NCBI GenBank assembly: GCA_018716295.1 | Contig: DVKC01000017.1 | Coordinates: forward strand, 1 to 35,953 | DNA length: 35,953 bases | Direction: 5' to 3' | Origin: Candidatus Avimuribaculum pullicola | GTDB lineage: Bacteria; Bacteroidota; Bacteroidia; Bacteroidales; Muribaculaceae | In this document: piece by piece, positions 1 through 7,510 of the stretch | Layout: each line of letters opens with the position of its first letter | Numbering within the stretch: position 1 is the first letter of the stretch | Translations under genes and position numbers: made by a program | The notes under the pieces: model-generated | Database searches by the model: none | What the model was told of the DNA's origin: nothing | The model's input: only the letters and a program-made list of their open reading frames with translations

Positions 1-131
1 CTATAACTTTGCTCTCGGTGATCATAGCGATTATTGTTTGTAATTCTTTGTAATTCAGTACTATAAAGTTACAACAATTTTCGCTAATTACCAAATTTTC
101 AAGGACTTATAATTCGTCGAACTCACGTTAA
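1..131 (-). mobile_element. 5' end of an insertion sequence (left copy, truncated by window end)
   Basis: Bases 1-131 are the exact reverse complement of 35823-35953; the match stops at base 132. Read leftward, the element starts near base 131 with TTAACGTGAGTTCGACG, runs through about 105 bp of AT-rich leader, and reaches an ATG at bases 25-23 that opens a frame reading MITESKVI before the window ends. A conserved leader followed by a start codon, present twice, is what the 5' end of an IS with its transposase start looks like. The N-terminus resembles IS982-family transposases of Bacteroidales as I remember them; the family call is uncertain. The element begins 13 bp beyond the stop codon of the neighbouring lipoprotein gene. 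Confidence 0.7.
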
Positions 132-143
132 AATAGGCTACAA

Positions 144-506
144 TTACATCAACCTCACCGGCTTGTCAATGTTTACCGTCAACACGCCCTCCACGGCATT
201 GAAGTATTGCACGGCTTCAGGCATAATTTTCCCATCGGGGACACGCAAAGCAATGCCATTGATGTTATCATACTGGTAAACAATCTCGGCACCATATTCC
301 TTGGCTGCCTTTATGAGCGGTTCACTGCCAATGTTGCCATCATACATTATTATCAACACACGGCTCTCGGCCTGGTGCATGTTTTGAGGCAATTTCCTCT
401 CGGCTTCGACAGGTATAGCCACGGCAGATTTTTCGGACGACTTGCACGAAACTGCCACACATAACGATGCCGCAGCAACGGCGGCTATGATTGAAGTATG
501 TTTCAT
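144..506 (-). CDS. small lipoprotein with peptidase-inhibitor-I9-like domain
   Basis: This is a 120-residue secreted protein. Residues 1-20 form a signal peptide ending in VAVSC, a plausible relaxed Bacteroidetes lipobox, so Cys21 would be lipidated and the protein anchored in an outer or inner membrane leaflet. Residues 48-118 (VLIIMYDG, then a YQYDNINGIALRVPDG segment, then VEGVLTVNIDKPVRL) have the beta-alpha-beta pattern of inhibitor-I9 or subtilisin propeptide domains, although no subtilase is nearby. Its ATG overlaps the stop of the upstream shikimate kinase gene (ATGA), so the two are translationally coupled. The I9 assignment is an inference from pattern; a general lipoprotein of unknown function is the fallback. 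Confidence 0.75.
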   Translation of the reverse strand: MKHTSIIAAVAAASLCVAVSCKSSEKSAVAIPVEAERKLPQNMHQAESRVLIIMYDGNIGSEPLIKAAKEYGAEIVYQYDNINGIALRVPDGKIMPEAVQYFNAVEGVLTVNIDKPVRLM

Positions 507-1066
507 GATTGCATATTATGGGAATTCTCGTAATCGGTTATCACCTGTGCAAGTTGCAAGGCGGTCTGTATGGTTTCGGCCTTGTTGAGCAAGTGCGTGG
601 CATTAAAGTTGACTTCGGCCCGATTATAATGCGGCAACCGACGTTCAAGCCCTTCACGCACATATTCAAGCAATTCTTCATCGCTCTTACCAGCTATCAG
701 CGGCCGTTTGGTGCGCGACCCAGGCAGCGCCAGCCGCAACGCAAGCACTTCCACAGGCACGTTTAGGTAGATTGTCAGCCCATGCGACAACATGAAATCC
801 ATATTATCGAAGTAGCATGGCGTACCTCCACCACAAGCTACTATGACATTCTCAAAGTCGGCCACTTCGTGTATCATGTTACGCTCGATGAGGCGAAACC
901 CCTCCTCGCCCTTTTCATCAAAAATCTGCTTGACTGTGAGATGGAAACGGGCTTCGATATACTTGTCGAGATCGATAAAATCACGTTGCATCTCCCGCGC
1001 GAGTTGCCTGCCAAGCGAACTTTTCCCACTCCCCATGTAACCTATCAGGAATACTGGTCTGTTCAT
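503..1066 (-). CDS. aroK: shikimate kinase
   Basis: Shikimate kinase phosphorylates shikimate at the 3-hydroxyl with ATP, the fifth step towards chorismate and the aromatic amino acids, in the cytosol. From the ATG at 1066 the protein has 187 residues, normal for the family. Visible motifs are the P-loop GYMGSGKSS near residue 9, the shikimate-binding DLDKYIE, the GGGTP loop around residue 80, and the lid sequence TKRPL. An in-frame TTG at 1096 would add ten residues, but it lies on the -7 box (1094-1101), so the ATG is preferred. It is the first gene of a two-gene leftward operon with the small lipoprotein, which starts inside its stop codon. Confidence 0.93.
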   Translation of the reverse strand: MNRPVFLIGYMGSGKSSLGRQLAREMQRDFIDLDKYIEARFHLTVKQIFDEKGEEGFRLIERNMIHEVADFENVIVACGGGTPCYFDNMDFMLSHGLTIYLNVPVEVLALRLALPGSRTKRPLIAGKSDEELLEYVREGLERRLPHYNRAEVNFNATHLLNKAETIQTALQLAQVITDYENSHNMQS

Positions 1067-1093
1067 TGCTTCATATCTCTTTATATCAGACTT

Positions 1094-1101
1094 CAAAAGT
1101 A
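1094..1101 (-). promoter_or_regulatory. -7 box of aroK
   Basis: TACTTTTG on the minus strand matches the Bacteroidetes TAnnTTTG box and lies 27 bp before the chosen aroK start. Together with the box at 1114-1121 it makes a compact divergent promoter pair. Confidence 0.55.
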
Positions 1102-1113
1102 AGGAAAAAATAT

Positions 1114-1121
1114 TAACTTTG
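1114..1121 (+). promoter_or_regulatory. -7 box of the RNase HI gene
   Basis: TAACTTTG matches the Bacteroidetes -7 consensus on the plus strand. It leaves a leader of about 90 bases before the ATG at 1220. No clear -33 element is seen. Confidence 0.55.
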
Positions 1122-1219
1122 CCGAAAACTTCAAAGGATTTAGGGATGGATTGTGCAGATTTGGGAATTTACCTACAATTTTCCCACGCCACAGTCCGCT
1201 GTATAGCACACGACAAAAA

Positions 1220-1870
1220 ATGGCAAACAAGTTTAAATGGTATGTGGTGTGGGTTGGTGACCAACCTGGCATTTACGACTCATGGGAGGAGTGCAAGCTA
1301 CAGGTGGAACACTACCCTAACGCACGTTACAAAAGTTTCAACACTCGCGAAGAGGCTATCGATGCCTTCCGCGGTGATACGTCACAGCAGATGGGACTAT
1401 TGCGAAGTATCGCCAAAGGCATGGCCGACCGTCCAGTAGTAAACTATGCCGCATTTCCCGACATCATACTTGAAAGCCTTGCAGTGGACGCAGCTTGCAG
1501 TGGGAACCCTGGAACAATGGAATACCGCGGTGTGTGGACTGCGACCGGTGAAGTGGTATTCCACAAAGGGCCTTTCAAATGTGCCACCAACAACATAGGC
1601 GAGTTCCTTGCCATCGTGCACGGCCTGGCATTGCTCAAGCAGATGGGGAAGACCACAATGCCCATTTACAGCGACAGCCGCACGGCACAAGCTTGGGTGC
1701 GCGAACGGCATTGCCGAACCACACTCAAACGCAACGAACAAAACGCCACATTGCTCGACATCGTGGCCCGTGCCGAACTTTGGCTCAAAAACAACGATTA
1801 CAAAAACCGCATTATCAAATGGGACACCGACCTGTGGGGTGAAATTCCAGCAGACTTTGGCAGAAAATAA
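1220..1870 (+). CDS. rnhA: ribonuclease HI with N-terminal viroplasmin-type hybrid-binding domain
   Basis: RNase HI cleaves the RNA strand of RNA-DNA hybrids and removes R-loops and primer remnants. From the ATG at 1220 (MANKFKWYVVWVG) the protein has 216 residues. Residues 4-50 are the viroplasmin or hybrid-binding domain (WVGDQPGIYDSWEEC, then YKSFNTREEA), as in eukaryotic RNase H1. The catalytic domain follows from about residue 85, with the four acidic positions visible: DAACSGNPG, NNIGEFLA, YSDSRTA and KWDTDLWGE. An in-frame ATG 69 bp upstream exists, but homologous proteins begin at the viroplasmin domain. It is transcribed divergently from aroK and stands alone; its stop codon touches the palindromic element starting at 1870. 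Confidence 0.92.
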   Translation: MANKFKWYVVWVGDQPGIYDSWEECKLQVEHYPNARYKSFNTREEAIDAFRGDTSQQMGLLRSIAKGMADRPVVNYAAFPDIILESLAVDAACSGNPGTMEYRGVWTATGEVVFHKGPFKCATNNIGEFLAIVHGLALLKQMGKTTMPIYSDSRTAQAWVRERHCRTTLKRNEQNATLLDIVARAELWLKNNDYKNRIIKWDTDLWGEIPADFGRK

Positions 1871-2066
1871 GAAACTGTTTTGAATTTTTTGTTCAATGAT
1901 TTGAGATGTATTTTCGAGGCGGTATTAATTGTTTTTCGAGTAAGTTTAACGAGCTAAACGTCGAAAAAACAATCAATAGCGACCGAAAAGACGCTCAAAG
2001 CATGAACAAAGAACCACACAGTTTCATTGCTTAAAAATTTTTCTGTAAAAATTCAAAACAGTTTCT
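1870..2066. repeat. palindromic intergenic element with 20-bp perfect terminal inverted repeats
   Basis: Bases 1870-1889 (AGAAACTGTTTTGAATTTTT) are the exact reverse complement of 2047-2066. Inside, 1889-1905 pairs imperfectly with 1994-2009, 1923-1939 pairs with 1961-1978, and the centre around 1944-1957 is a GTTTA/TAAAC hairpin. The right arm carries an extra unpaired segment of about 37 bases. The whole sequence can fold back over nearly 200 bp. It has no ORF and fills the gap between the RNase HI stop and the ATG at 2073. The architecture is that of a MITE or a large REP-like palindrome; alternatively it may act as a terminator and leader structure between the two genes. Confidence 0.75.
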
Positions 2067-2072
2067 AAAGAT

Positions 2073-3473
2073 ATGGACAGATGCAAAGAATGTGGTAGCG
2101 AAATACGCAACGGCTCGGAACGATGCGACAAGTGCGGCGCAACAGTTGGCGGGCGCACAAGGCGTTGCCCCGAATGCGGCAAACATATACCCCCGAAATC
2201 GGTATTCTGCCCACACTGCGGGAAAATGGTGTGGAACGACATGGCCGAAGATGAACCTCCACAACCCGAATGTGAGGAAAATAAGGAAACCGCAACCAAA
2301 CAAGAACCCAACGGCACAAGCGAAACCGGCAAGGAGCACCCCAGGCCGAAGCAACAACGACGCTCATCGCGTAACCGCATCATCACCACTATACTTGTAA
2401 TTATTGTACTGTGTGGTGCCGCGTATGCGTTATATGACTGGGGTGGCGGTGGCGACAACACCACAAACCCTTATATGACACTCACAGGCACAGGCACCGA
2501 CACCACTACCCATGCCGAACCCGAACGAATGAACGTGGTCGAGGCGACAGGCATATATGGCAACACTCTCATTCACGATAACCGCATAGGCGACAAGTCG
2601 GTACAAGGCTCGGCAGCATACGCGCTGCTAAAAGGGCGACCGCTAATCATAGGCATAAATTTCTTCTCAGGAGAGAAACAACGATCGTTTTTCAAGCTCA
2701 CCATGCTATACAAGGAAGATGGGCGATGGCACTGCGGGAAGGATGTAATGAGGTATGAAGATGGCGGGACTATCGAAATGAACCGCGACAAATTAAAAAT
2801 TGCAGGAGAAAACATCCCTCGGTTTGTACAAATCGATGGCAAGAATTATTTCTATTTTGTATATCTGGTAAAACCTGCCGAGAAATTCCTTGGCACGGCC
2901 GCAAACAGCCAGCTCAAATTGATGCTTTTTAATATCGAGAGCAGCGACTTCGTGCATCTCGACTATGAATGTGAACCAGTAATGGTGAATGGCATGACAC
3001 TATATTACGGCAAAATAACCAACCAACGTGAAACACCCGAATTTGCCTTCCTAAAGGACGAACTGGGCAAATTGCCAATCGTGCACCACCCGTCACCACA
3101 AGAAATAGAAATGGCTGCACCCACCAATGCATCGCGTAAATGGGTAACCGACAACGACAGCATAATCAACCTGCTGCGTAATGGCAAGCAAGAGGTGACA
3201 CTGGCACTCACCCGCTACAACTCGCCACTTTTTTCACGCAGCGAAGTTGACATGGACACCCGCGCCGCCACCGAAACCTACATCTACTACGTGACGCACG
3301 GCGGGACGGTGTTTGGCTACAACCACATCACCAAGAAATTCTTCATCGCATACGTCGATGACCGCAGCTCGCAACCGCAAATCGAGATTAACAGCGACGG
3401 CACATTGCACGTGAAAGCCCCGAGCGTGGATTTCGACCTCGACCCCTCGACCGGCAAGGCCACATTAAATTGA
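2073..3473 (+). CDS. zinc-ribbon membrane protein with large C-terminal extracytoplasmic domain
   Basis: This 466-residue protein begins with two treble-clef zinc ribbons: C4, C7, C18, C21 and C32, C35, C46, C49 (CPECG and CPHCG). A charged, Pro/Glu-rich linker (55-100) and a single transmembrane helix at about 103-121 follow, after a basic RRSSRNR stop-transfer. The cytoplasmic side therefore holds the zinc ribbons, and residues 122-466 are outside the inner membrane. That domain (about 345 residues, beta-rich, with repeated HDNR, YKEDGRW and YYVTHGG segments) matches nothing I recognise. The downstream gene begins 11 bp after the stop and also encodes a membrane-anchored protein, so they probably act together. 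The function is unknown. Confidence 0.85.
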   Translation: MDRCKECGSEIRNGSERCDKCGATVGGRTRRCPECGKHIPPKSVFCPHCGKMVWNDMAEDEPPQPECEENKETATKQEPNGTSETGKEHPRPKQQRRSSRNRIITTILVIIVLCGAAYALYDWGGGGDNTTNPYMTLTGTGTDTTTHAEPERMNVVEATGIYGNTLIHDNRIGDKSVQGSAAYALLKGRPLIIGINFFSGEKQRSFFKLTMLYKEDGRWHCGKDVMRYEDGGTIEMNRDKLKIAGENIPRFVQIDGKNYFYFVYLVKPAEKFLGTAANSQLKLMLFNIESSDFVHLDYECEPVMVNGMTLYYGKITNQRETPEFAFLKDELGKLPIVHHPSPQEIEMAAPTNASRKWVTDNDSIINLLRNGKQEVTLALTRYNSPLFSRSEVDMDTRAATETYIYYVTHGGTVFGYNHITKKFFIAYVDDRSSQPQIEINSDGTLHVKAPSVDFDLDPSTGKATLN

Positions 3474-3484
3474 AGCACAAGAAA

Positions 3485-3955
3485 ATGGAAACAAGCAACA
3501 AAATGATTTCGATAGATGAATATGTGAGCCGGTACTCCACAAGCCGTCCAACCGATGTTGCCGACATGCTGTTGCGCGGTTTGCCCGAGGCTATCGCCTT
3601 GTGGCGCAGCGAGCAACATAATGCACCTCTTGAAAAGAATCTGATAATGGTAGATGACGAAACTGGAATTGTCACTATCGCGGGTAACGGAAAAACAAAT
3701 GCCACATCGGTGAGCGAGGCCGACGACGTGAAAGCATATAGCGAAATTGCCAACGAAATGCTACAACTCATGCCACACACCATCAACCGCATGGCGCGGC
3801 ACATACACGATTGCCGCAGCGGCAAGTATGCAACAATGGGCGACGTGATGCTTGCCGTTGAAAAACGCCGCTCAAGCAACTTGTATATTATAATAATTGC
3901 CGTCATTGCCATTCTTATAGCCCTGCTTGCATACCTTAATCAATCTATGCAATAA
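3485..3955 (+). CDS. tail-anchored membrane protein of unknown function
   Basis: From the ATG at 3485 the protein has 156 residues. The first 128 or so are soluble and mostly helical, with a segment IMVDDETGIVTIAGNGKT in the middle, and the last 25 form one hydrophobic helix (YIIIIAVIAILIALLAYL) with almost nothing after it, so the protein is a C-terminal tail-anchored type facing the cytoplasm. A TTG overlapping the upstream stop (3470) is a less likely start. No signal peptide and no recognised domain are present. The 11-bp spacing to the zinc-ribbon gene indicates one operon, and both products place soluble parts on the cytoplasmic face of the membrane. Confidence 0.75.
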   Translation: METSNKMISIDEYVSRYSTSRPTDVADMLLRGLPEAIALWRSEQHNAPLEKNLIMVDDETGIVTIAGNGKTNATSVSEADDVKAYSEIANEMLQLMPHTINRMARHIHDCRSGKYATMGDVMLAVEKRRSSNLYIIIIAVIAILIALLAYLNQSMQ

Positions 3956-3999
3956 GCACCAAATGGCAATAGGCATATACAAAAAAAGTTTAACAAGGC

Positions 4000-4028
4000 T
4001 TGTGGCTTGTAAATTATAGCTAAATTTG
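4000..4028 (+). promoter_or_regulatory. promoter of the acetyltransferase operon
   Basis: A TTG at 4000-4002 and TAAATTTG at 4021-4028 are separated by 18 bp, close to the Bacteroidetes -33/-7 arrangement. The ATG at 4050 follows 21 bp later. The position rules out the longer frame that would begin at 4026, inside the -7 box. Confidence 0.65.
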
Positions 4029-4049
4029 CGGCATAAAAAATTGAATGTC

Positions 4050-5183
4050 ATGGCAATTGAAATACGAGAAATAAAACCTGTAAAGCGCGACCTCCTGAAA
4101 TTTGTACATTTCCCCATCGACACTCTTTACAAAGATAATCCTTATTATGTCCCCTCGCTTGTCCTTGACGAGGTTGACACACTCACCCCAAGCCGCAACC
4201 CGGCATTTGACTTCTGCCGCAGCGTGTATTTCATGGCCTACGACGGTAGCAAGCCTGTGGGGCGTATTGCTGGTATCATCAACGACAAAGTGAATGAAAA
4301 AACCGGCAAAAAAGAGATGCGATTCGGGTTTGTCGATTTTATCGACAATAACGAGGTGAGCAGCAAGCTGTTTGCTGCCATCGAACAATGGGGGCGGCAA
4401 CAAGGCATGACCCACATAGTAGGCCCACTGGGCTTCACCGACATGGATCCCGAGGGGCTTCTCATTGAAGGCTATGACCAAATAAGCACAATGGCAACAA
4501 TCTACAATCACCCCTATTATGCCCAGCACATCGAGGCGTTGGGGTATGAAAAAGAGATTGATTGGGTAGAATTTAAAATTTTCGTTCCAGAAAGCATTCC
4601 CGAAAAGCACTTGCGCATTAGCGACATAATAAGCCGCAAATATGAATTGAGTGTGGTAAAATACACCAGTGCAAAGAAGATTGTGAACGACTACGGCCAA
4701 GCCATATTCAAATTGATAAACGAGGCTTACGACAAGCTTTACGGCTACTCGCCTCTCACTCCGCGCCAAATCGATCATTACATAAAGATGTACCTGCCTG
4801 TGCTTCGGCTTGAAAATGTGTCGCTCATTGTTGACAAAAATCGTGAATTGGTGGGTGTGGGCATTGCCATGCCGTCAATGTCAAAAGCATTAATAAAAAG
4901 CCGAGGCAGATTATTCCCATTTGGGTGGATACATATACTCAAGGCATTGCGAGGCAAGAACGATGTGGTTGACCTGCTCCTTGTTGCCATCAAGCCCGAA
5001 TACCAGAGCAAAGGTGTAAACGCCCTATTGTTCACCGACTTAATCCCATACTTTATAAAAAATGGATATGTCTATGCCGAGAGCAATCCCGAGCTTGAGG
5101 TGAACCAAAAAGTACAGTCGCAATGGCAATACTTCGAAACGCACCAGAACAAACGCCGCAGAGCATATAAGAAACTTTTATGA
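4050..5183 (+). CDS. YghO-type GNAT-fold acetyltransferase-like protein
   Basis: This 377-residue cytosolic protein belongs to the two-domain GNAT-like family typified by YghO. It opens with MAIEIREIKPVKRDLLKF and the family-typical DNPYYVPSL segment. The centre carries GPLGFTDMDPEGLLIEG followed by YNHPYYAQHIEALGY, both strongly conserved in relatives. The C-terminal GNAT part has the acetyl-CoA-type turn KPEYQSKGVNALLF and ends with a basic KRRRAYKKLL tail. The substrate is not known for the family. It starts 21 bp after a good promoter and overlaps the next gene by four bases (ATGA), so the acetyltransferase and the lipoprotein are translationally coupled. Confidence 0.85.
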   Translation: MAIEIREIKPVKRDLLKFVHFPIDTLYKDNPYYVPSLVLDEVDTLTPSRNPAFDFCRSVYFMAYDGSKPVGRIAGIINDKVNEKTGKKEMRFGFVDFIDNNEVSSKLFAAIEQWGRQQGMTHIVGPLGFTDMDPEGLLIEGYDQISTMATIYNHPYYAQHIEALGYEKEIDWVEFKIFVPESIPEKHLRISDIISRKYELSVVKYTSAKKIVNDYGQAIFKLINEAYDKLYGYSPLTPRQIDHYIKMYLPVLRLENVSLIVDKNRELVGVGIAMPSMSKALIKSRGRLFPFGWIHILKALRGKNDVVDLLLVAIKPEYQSKGVNALLFTDLIPYFIKNGYVYAESNPELEVNQKVQSQWQYFETHQNKRRRAYKKLL

Positions 5184-5995
5184 GGCATCTATCACTTCTA
5201 ATGGCGGCACTATTGCTGCTTATGTCGTGTGGCGGAAACAGCAACAAAAGCAATGACTGCGATTACGATTTTATCGACGAGTCCTCGTTAACAAAAATAA
5301 ACAACAGCATAATCAATGGCGACGCTGCGGCTTTTGCATCAATGGTGGATTATCCCATTAGACGAAAATATCCCATAAAAGATATTGAAGACTCGGCAAC
5401 GATGGTAAAATTTTTCCCCATCATCGTCGATGATTCGCTGAAAAACATGGTGCGAAACTTGGGCTTAAACGGCTGGAAAGCCATGGGATGGCGCGGCATA
5501 ATGTTCAACAATGGCGAATTATGGAGCGACATCAACATAATAGCCATAAATCACATGTCAGATGTCGAGCAACAATTGCTCGACAGCCTAAGGGCGAAAG
5601 AGATTGCCAGTTTGCACCCATCGCTAAGAACCGAAAATTTCATTCCCAGTATATGCTTCAAGGATATTGACATCGATGCAATTTATCGCATCGACTATTT
5701 CCACCCCGACAGCAATAAAAAATACCCCTACCGCCTGGCCGTTTACAAGAACACCCGACATCTATCGGGCAAGCCCGATGCTGTACTGAATGGGTATCTC
5801 GACATCGAAGGCTCGGCAGCAGTGCATTACTTCTACTTTTTCGACCACGATACCAATAGCCATATAAATTTCACAATAGACTACTACGAAAAACCAGATA
5901 CAATATATGGTGATGTGGAATTATTTGGACTCAAAACCAATGAATCCCACAGACTGAAACCAGTGTATTGGCTTGATTATACTGCCAGTAAATAG
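5180..5995 (+). CDS. lipoprotein of unknown function
   Basis: This 271-residue protein has a signal peptide with lipobox LLMSC; Cys17 is followed by GG and a short Ser/Asn-rich spacer, as in exported Bacteroidales lipoproteins. The remainder (about 250 residues) is rich in Asp, Tyr and Phe, without a recognised domain; the early segment with INNSIINGDAAAFASMVDYP suggests an NTF2-like or DUF-type fold but this is a guess. Its start codon lies inside the stop of the acetyltransferase gene. It converges with the next gene, leaving three bases between the two stop codons and no room for a separate terminator. Confidence 0.8.
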   Translation: MRHLSLLMAALLLLMSCGGNSNKSNDCDYDFIDESSLTKINNSIINGDAAAFASMVDYPIRRKYPIKDIEDSATMVKFFPIIVDDSLKNMVRNLGLNGWKAMGWRGIMFNNGELWSDINIIAINHMSDVEQQLLDSLRAKEIASLHPSLRTENFIPSICFKDIDIDAIYRIDYFHPDSNKKYPYRLAVYKNTRHLSGKPDAVLNGYLDIEGSAAVHYFYFFDHDTNSHINFTIDYYEKPDTIYGDVELFGLKTNESHRLKPVYWLDYTASK

Positions 5996-5998
5996 GAA

Positions 5999-6316
5999 TT
6001 ACACTGCATTATTGCCACGCTGCTGATTTACAGTTATCTTGTTTTGCGCATTTTTGCCGATGTGCCAACCGTCACACCATGCGCACTTATATACAGAAAA
6101 ATGCACCCCCAATTTCTTGCCCATAGCTTCGGCAGCTTTCTGTGCTGCAACCTTTGACGGATATGATACTTTGGGATTACCGCTGCGGCGTGCAATATGG
6201 CTGTAACGGCTGAATATGCCAAATGCATTATGCGTGACAAATATATTGCGCCATGCACCACGACGTGTCAACTGCTCGCATACGGCAAGTAAGACGTTTC
6301 TTATGCTTATTCTCAC
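5999..6316 (-). CDS. small Cys/His-motif protein (YKCAWCDGWHIG type)
   Basis: This 105-residue basic protein has a C-terminal half of a recognisable type: a Lys/Ala-rich helix (YPSKVAAQKAAEAMGKK), then YKCAWCDGWHIGK, a CxxC followed by a Trp-His pair. Short proteins with this YxCxxCxxWH ending are common in bacteria and phages and probably bind one zinc ion; no function is established that I know. The start is a GTG at 6316 overlapping the stop of the preceding gene (GTGA), so it is translated together with the caspase-like protein. There is no ATG near the N-terminus, which supports the GTG start. Confidence 0.7.
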   Translation of the reverse strand: MRISIRNVLLAVCEQLTRRGAWRNIFVTHNAFGIFSRYSHIARRSGNPKVSYPSKVAAQKAAEAMGKKLGVHFSVYKCAWCDGWHIGKNAQNKITVNQQRGNNAV

Positions 6317-6861
6317 AAATAATAAAAATTTTGATAATTGAATTTAGTCAATGGCGTGTGTGCATCATCCAATGCCGCCATGCGCCGTGGGATATCTGGC
6401 AACGGCACATTCTCATCAAGCAATGCCCGCAGCCGCCTCGCAATTTTCTCGTTCTCGGCACGTAGCTCTTCAACCGAGGTCACAATTCCACATTCCAATG
6501 CTTCGCTCATCTCTGTGACAATCATTCCAGAAAACAACCCATGCAACCCTTCGGCTTGCGCAAACAGATGGGCATTACACCACACAGCCACAATATTGCT
6601 GCCATGGCGGCGCAGATAATAAGCATGTGGGTGATAAACTATAAGGCGGTCAAAAACGTCGATATTGTCATCTTTGCGTGAGAACAGCCCTTTGTCGGAA
6701 CCATGACCAAGCAACATTATTCGCTCGGCTTGCGGCGTGTGGTGCAACGCACGGCTAATCTCGGCTTTGCTGCAACTTTGATCCAGATGCCTCACCTCCA
6801 TTCCATGATAGAGAGCCGAGAGCATTGCCGTCGTTTTATCTTGAGGATGAATAACCAACAT
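6313..6861 (-). CDS. small caspase/CHAT-like protein (putative His-Cys dyad)
   Basis: This 182-residue cytosolic protein has an order of elements like a minimal caspase-type fold: a strand ending in the H53 motif (RIMLLGHGSDKGLF), a further strand with IVYHPHAYYL, then a strand ending in C95 (NIVAVWCNAHLFA), followed by GLHGLFSGMIVTEMSEAL and a helical C-terminus. H53 after a hydrophobic strand and C95 after the next strand match the spacing of caspase or CHAT catalytic dyads, but I infer this from pattern only; related Bacteroidales proteins are annotated as hypothetical. It is coupled by GTGA to the small Cys/His protein and lies 51 bp after a lipoprotein gene on the same strand. It has no signal peptide. 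Confidence 0.7.
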   Translation of the reverse strand: MLVIHPQDKTTAMLSALYHGMEVRHLDQSCSKAEISRALHHTPQAERIMLLGHGSDKGLFSRKDDNIDVFDRLIVYHPHAYYLRRHGSNIVAVWCNAHLFAQAEGLHGLFSGMIVTEMSEALECGIVTSVEELRAENEKIARRLRALLDENVPLPDIPRRMAALDDAHTPLTKFNYQNFYYL

Positions 6862-6912
6862 GGCACTATACTATTGCAGGCATTAATAGCTAAAAAAAAT
6901 AAGAGAAACACC

Positions 6913-7464
6913 TCAGTAAGGCGCGGCTACAGTTCCTGGCAAGAATTTCATGCCATAAATGACCCTCATCGAATCGCCATCGCCAAGGAAATATAAATCC
7001 ATGTCATAGCCACATTGCAACGAGTCGCGGTCGGTAGTATTTTCCCAGTGAAACAACATTACCCGGGCTTGCGGGACACTTTTCAATATAGAATCGAGCA
7101 ATGCAGCATCGCCATAACCATGCTCCGATGTGGCATCACCATCGCGATACACAATCTCACGGTAAAATGTCGGTCCGCCATATTCACGCACCACCGATTC
7201 AAATGTTCTGTAATGTATATTCAAATAAGGATACGTGATGACTGGAGTATCAATAGCCGTAACAGTATCACTGTCGGCAATAGCAAAATACCAACTGGGC
7301 GGATAATTCAATAGAGGGAACGGATTGGCTGTACTGTCGGCGCGTATAGTATCATTGCCTACAGCTGTTTCTGTAGCATCACCGACATCGGTGCTACTGC
7401 CCCCGCCACAAGCAATGAGGCAGCAACACACAAATGCAATTAATATATATCTTATTCCCATCAA
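6913..7464 (-). CDS. lipoprotein of unknown function
   Basis: This is a 183-residue lipoprotein: signal peptide with lipobox CLIAC (Cys19) followed by GGGSS and a Thr/Asp-rich spacer, then a globular part of about 130 residues containing YPPSWYF, a HYRTFESVVREYGG segment and a C-terminal DLYFLGDGDSMRVIYGM hairpin. No domain is recognised. It starts 46 bp after the stop of the GH31 gene and lies 51 bp before the caspase-like gene on the same strand, with no -7 box seen in either gap, so all may be one transcript from the GH31 promoter. Confidence 0.78.
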   Translation of the reverse strand: MMGIRYILIAFVCCCLIACGGGSSTDVGDATETAVGNDTIRADSTANPFPLLNYPPSWYFAIADSDTVTAIDTPVITYPYLNIHYRTFESVVREYGGPTFYREIVYRDGDATSEHGYGDAALLDSILKSVPQARVMLFHWENTTDRDSLQCGYDMDLYFLGDGDSMRVIYGMKFLPGTVAAPY

Positions 7465-7510
7465 TTTTAATCTTCAATGCAATACCACGCCACGACACGG
7501 CATAAGCGCA

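Noticed and set aside
4020-4778. Minus-strand ORF of 252 codons
   Set aside because: It is antisense to the acetyltransferase gene, with no family resemblance.
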